In this document: piece after piece, positions 5,449-7,787 of the stretch | How the letters are laid out: each line of letters begins with the position of its first letter | How positions within the stretch are numbered: position 1 is the stretch's first letter | Assembly: GCF_022810445.1 (NCBI RefSeq) | Contig: NZ_JAACGD010000039.1 | Coordinates: 1-7,787, forward strand | Direction: 5' to 3' | DNA length: 7,787 nucleotides | From: Candidatus Cardinium sp. cBcalN2 | GTDB taxonomy: Bacteria; Bacteroidota; Bacteroidia; Cytophagales; Amoebophilaceae | Position numbers and translations under genes: made by a program | Notes under the pieces: model-generated | Seen by the model: only the letters and a program-made list of their open reading frames with translations | Told to the model about the DNA's origin: nothing | The model's database searches: none

Positions 5449-5479
5449 TTTGTATTAATTTCGTGAACAGGTACTGTTA
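5449..5479 (+). promoter_or_regulatory. Possible promoter for dnaX
   Basis: TTTG (5449-5452) as a -33 element, a 19-base spacer, then TACTGTTA (5472-5479), which matches TAnnTTTG at four of six fixed positions. The ATG follows 14 bases after the -7 element. The spacing is right but the -7 box is weak. The segment TGAACAGGTAC within it resembles the TGAACAGATAC core of repeats E1-E3. Confidence 0.28.
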
Positions 5480-5493
5480 TTTACAATGTCCTT

Positions 5494-7278
5494 ATGAGCC
5501 AATTTGTAGTTTCTGCAAGAAAATACCGTCCTACTAATTTTAAAGATGTTATTAGTCAGCCCCATATTACCACCACATTAAAGAATGCCATCGCATCTAA
5601 GCAACTGGCACATGCTTTTCTTTTTTGCGGACCGCGTGGTGTCGGAAAAACTACCTGTGCGCGTATACTGGCCAAAGTCATCAATTGCTTGCAAATTACA
5701 GAAGCAGTAGAACCTTGTAACCAGTGTGCCAATTGTATCAGCATAAGCAGCAACAGTTCTATAAATGTATATGAGTTAGATGCAGCTTCTAATAATTCTG
5801 TAGAAGACATTCGTGACCTGGTTAGTCAGGTCCGTTATGCTCCTCAAATGGGTAAATATAAGGTCTACATTATAGATGAGGTGCATATGTTGTCTAATGC
5901 GGCCTTTAATGCTTTTCTAAAAACACTTGAAGAACCTCCTAGCTATGCCATATTTATATTGGCTACTACAGAGCGTCACAAGGTTTTACCTACTATTTTG
6001 TCTCGTTGTCAAATCTTTAATTTTAATAGAATTAGATTAGAAGATATTGTCACACAACTTAAAACAATTGCTACACAAGCCGCTATTCTTTATGAGGAAT
6101 CCGCACTGCAGTTGATTGCACAAAAAGCAGAAGGGGCTATGCGGGATGCACTTTCTATGTTTGATCTACTTGCTACTGCTGCAGGACCAGGCGGTAAGAT
6201 TACCTATACCAACACACGTGATCATCTGCAAATATTGGATGATGACTATTATTTTCAATGTACAGAAGCTTGTTTACAAGGGAATATTCCTGCTGTTCTT
6301 TCTCTTTATGATAGGGTCTTACGGGCAGGCTTTCATGGACATCATTTTGTGGTAGGACTTGGCGAACATTTACGTAATCTATTGGTCTGTAAAGACCGTG
6401 CCACTATTGCGCTTTTAGAGGTTACGGATAACATTCGCCCGCGTTATGCGGAGTATGCTGCTCAATGTACTATCTCTTTTTTATTAAAGGCGTTAACCCG
6501 TTTAAACCAGTGTGACATAGGATATAAATCCAGCCAACATCAAAGGTTACATGTTGAGCTGGCACTGATTGAATTAGCCAGTATCTATTCATCTGGTACA
6601 GCAAGCACTATAGCACCACGACTAGATGAACCATTACCCAAAGTGCCCTCTCCTAAAGATCCTGCTGTAGTTAGGCCTAAACCAGTTCATATTACACCTA
6701 CTAAGGCATCTACTACACCACTGATCCACGCTAACCATAGGCTCGACCATGCAGCGGCGAATCCTGTAGTAGATGACCCAAAACGAGCAACGATAACGAT
6801 TCCTACTTTAACAAGCTTAAAGTCTTCATTAACGGCAAAAGAAAAATTGAGTAATCAAGAAATTGCGAATGAGGCTGATGTAAAAAAAAAAATAAAAACC
6901 CAGTATGATAGACCAGCATCAGAACTAGAAGCAATGGTTGCATCGTACTTAGCTGATTATAGGGAACAGCTTAAGAAAGATGGCCGTATAGCCGCCTATC
7001 AAGTTATGAATCAATCGACAAAAATTCAAGGTTCAGTTATTACCATTTCATTGATTAATCCGGTTCAAGAGGCTATGCTACAAAACCTAAAAGAGGAGCT
7101 CTTACCTGAACTGCGCAAAAAATTAAATCATCCTGATATAACGATTCAAAGCATGTTGATCGAGCAGATAACCTCTGAAAAACCCTACACAGATCAAGAA
7201 AAATTAAGCTACTTAAGTAAAAAAAACCCTGCTATAGGCTTACTCCAAGAACGTTTTATGTTGGAGGTAGCTTATTAA
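5494..7278 (+). CDS. dnaX: DNA polymerase III subunit gamma/tau
   Basis: A 594-residue clamp-loader ATPase that loads the beta clamp and, as tau, ties the polymerase to the replisome. The AAA+ module has Walker A GPRGVGKT (46-53), a zinc module with C65, C75, C78 and C81, Walker B IIDEVH (126-131), sensor 1 LATTE (156-160), the SRC finger near 170-172 and sensor 2 GAMRDALS (214-221). A collar domain (about 240-365) is followed by a Pro/Thr/Lys-rich linker (about 370-470) and a C-terminal tau domain (about 475-594) with the family-type ending (YTDQEKLSYLSKKNPAIGLL). Length is normal for Bacteroidota tau. In the linker, codons 463-467 lie in a run of 11 A. Both other frames stop immediately after it, which would give a gamma-like short form. 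MSQFVVSARKYRP is the expected N-terminus, supporting the ATG at 5494. Confidence 0.96.
   Translation: MSQFVVSARKYRPTNFKDVISQPHITTTLKNAIASKQLAHAFLFCGPRGVGKTTCARILAKVINCLQITEAVEPCNQCANCISISSNSSINVYELDAASNNSVEDIRDLVSQVRYAPQMGKYKVYIIDEVHMLSNAAFNAFLKTLEEPPSYAIFILATTERHKVLPTILSRCQIFNFNRIRLEDIVTQLKTIATQAAILYEESALQLIAQKAEGAMRDALSMFDLLATAAGPGGKITYTNTRDHLQILDDDYYFQCTEACLQGNIPAVLSLYDRVLRAGFHGHHFVVGLGEHLRNLLVCKDRATIALLEVTDNIRPRYAEYAAQCTISFLLKALTRLNQCDIGYKSSQHQRLHVELALIELASIYSSGTASTIAPRLDEPLPKVPSPKDPAVVRPKPVHITPTKASTTPLIHANHRLDHAAANPVVDDPKRATITIPTLTSLKSSLTAKEKLSNQEIANEADVKKKIKTQYDRPASELEAMVASYLADYREQLKKDGRIAAYQVMNQSTKIQGSVITISLINPVQEAMLQNLKEELLPELRKKLNHPDITIQSMLIEQITSEKPYTDQEKLSYLSKKNPAIGLLQERFMLEVAY
6882..6892 (+). 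promoter_or_regulatory. A11 slippery run in dnaX, candidate tau/gamma frameshift site
   Basis: Eleven consecutive A residues read GTA AAA AAA AAA ATA in frame (V463 K K K I467). Loss of one base gives TAA directly after K466. Gain of one base, or a -1 shift, gives N-K-N-P-V and then TGA, a product of 471 residues. Both short forms keep the whole ATPase and collar and lose only the tau domain. A GAGG at 6871-6874 is eight bases upstream of the run and could act like the internal Shine-Dalgarno of the E. coli site; no strong downstream stem-loop was found. Confidence 0.55.
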
Positions 7279-7302
7279 ATAAGCATATTAGACAAGTTAT
7301 AG

Positions 7303-7600
7303 TTATTTGATGTGAAGCCTTGTTTTATTTTTATTACGATGGGTATCGTAATCCCATGGCTTATTAAAGTTGTATCCTATTGAAAATAGGGATGAAAATA
7401 TTCCTTGGGATGGAATAAGATAGAAAGATAGTATATCCCAATGAAAAATAAGTCCTGCGTTTGTCTCATATCCTATACCTAAAAGCGTAAGTTCAAACCC
7501 TATTCTTCTATTAATATTAAATAAATACTTGGCTCAAACTTATCCTTCCACTCTACTTCCAGCGTGATTTTCATAAGTGTTTCTTATTTTAGTAGTTATT
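7303..7600 (-). pseudogene. Decayed outer-membrane beta-barrel-like protein, C-terminal part
   Basis: On the minus strand an open stretch from 7533 to the TAA at 7303-7305 encodes 76 residues, beginning AKYLFNINRRIGFELTLLGI. It has the alternating polar/hydrophobic strands, GIGYETNAG turn and SIGYNFNKPW ending of a beta-barrel. The same frame upstream (7543-7638) gives KIRNTYENHAGSRVE but is cut by TAA and TGA at 7534-7542. The neighbouring frame reads VEWKDKFEPSIYL across exactly that gap, so two compensating frameshifts would restore RVEWKDKFEPSIYL-FNINRRIGFEL. No usable start codon is present, and the 5' side runs into repeat E2. I cannot name the family; that it is an outer-membrane protein is inferred from pattern only. 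Confidence 0.6.
7333..7352. repeat. Hairpin ATTACGAT-GGGT-ATCGTAAT downstream of dnaX
   Basis: A perfect eight-pair stem with a four-base loop, 55 bases after the dnaX stop. No T-tract follows on the plus strand, so it is at best a weak transcript-end structure. It lies inside the decayed minus-strand gene and may be fortuitous. Confidence 0.4.
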
Positions 7601-7601
7601 A

Positions 7602-7676
7602 GTATCTGTTCAGCGGACTGGTAAAAGGCTTTTGTAGCCTACTTCTTTTTGATAAAGAAGGGGGAAGAAAAATCAA
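7602..7676 (+). repeat. Dispersed composite repeat, copy E2
   Basis: The core GTATCTGTTCA, six variable bases and TGGTAAAA (7602-7626) matches E3 at 20 of 25 positions. Fifteen bases later comes the hairpin CTTCTTT-TTGAT-AAAGAAG (7642-7660), then a purine-rich stretch ending in ATCAAG, which can pair with the TTGAT of the hairpin loop. AGGCT-TTTGT-AGCCT (7626-7640) forms a further small stem before the T-run. Confidence 0.75.
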
Positions 7677-7714
7677 GCTCTCCGTCCAAATTCGCTAAAA
7701 GTGGCCTTTGCAGC

Positions 7715-7787
7715 GTATCTGTTCATGACATTGGTAAAAAATGGAACTTTATTGTTACTTTTTTCTTGATAAAAAAGTAAGCAAAAA
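7715..7787 (+). repeat. Dispersed composite repeat, copy E3 (cut by window end)
   Basis: The core (7715-7739) is followed after exactly fifteen bases by the perfect hairpin TTACTTTTTT-CTTGAT-AAAAAAGTAA (7755-7780). Its first 49 bases are the reverse complement of 1-49 at 45 positions. Core-to-hairpin spacing equals that in E2, so core and hairpin form one unit. Confidence 0.85.

Larger units (their letters stand above)
7279..7787. other. Intergenic region after dnaX, no intact gene
   Basis: 509 bases with no intact ORF. From left to right: a short AT-rich spacer, the decayed beta-barrel gene on the minus strand, repeat E2, a 38-base unassigned spacer, and repeat E3, which runs off the window. 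Confidence 0.7.

Noticed and set aside
5234..5493. A coding remnant or CRISPR-like repeat between dnaJ and dnaX
   Set aside because: No frame gives protein-like sequence and there are no evenly spaced identical repeats; only the diverged copy B similarity stands.
6116..6355. Plus-strand out-of-frame ORF of 79 codons inside dnaX
   Set aside because: It is a frame-shifted shadow inside the intact ATPase/collar coding region.
7219..7226. A8 run near the dnaX 3' end as a second slip site
   Set aside because: It lies only about 20 codons from the stop, so slippage would alter just the last residues; no functional rationale compared with the A11 run.

Overview
The window is AT-rich DNA from a member of the Bacteroidota, probably a host-restricted or otherwise reduced-genome lineage of the Amoebophilus/Cardinium type. 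The phylum call rests on the XerD and DnaX sequences, on promoter-like sites of the TAnnTTTG type, and on the lack of clear Shine-Dalgarno sequences. The lineage call is an inference from base composition, degraded intergenic DNA, a decayed gene and dispersed repeats; no database was searched.

Left half, minus strand. Reading leftwards from 2281: tRNA-Asn(GTT), then xerD starting only two bases after the tRNA, then tRNA-Val(TAC), a 51-residue basic protein of unknown function, and a 4'-phosphopantetheinyl transferase ending at 159. Bases 1-158 are non-coding and carry a repeat. The divergent gap 2282-2668 separates this block from the plus-strand genes.

Right half, plus strand: a small PlsC-like acyltransferase, then the grpE-dnaJ chaperone pair (stop and start codons directly adjacent), then dnaX, the clamp-loader tau subunit gene. 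The 509 bases after dnaX hold a decayed minus-strand gene that looks like the end of an outer-membrane beta-barrel protein, followed by two copies of a composite intergenic repeat. A third copy, inverted, lies at the very start of the window, so the window is bounded by near-identical inverted repeats.

Most genes are housekeeping: chromosome dimer resolution, clamp loading, Hsp70 co-chaperones, lipid acylation, carrier-protein activation and two tRNAs. No defence system, CRISPR array or intact mobile element is visible. The points that stand out are: (1) an 11-A run in dnaX where both alternative frames stop almost at once, in the right place to make a gamma-like short form; (2) a GrpE whose N-terminal tail carries periodic Cys-Cys and Cys-Cys-Cys clusters; (3) the tRNA-Asn/xerD junction, which would give a practically leaderless mRNA; and (4) the composite repeat family with TTGAT-centred hairpins.
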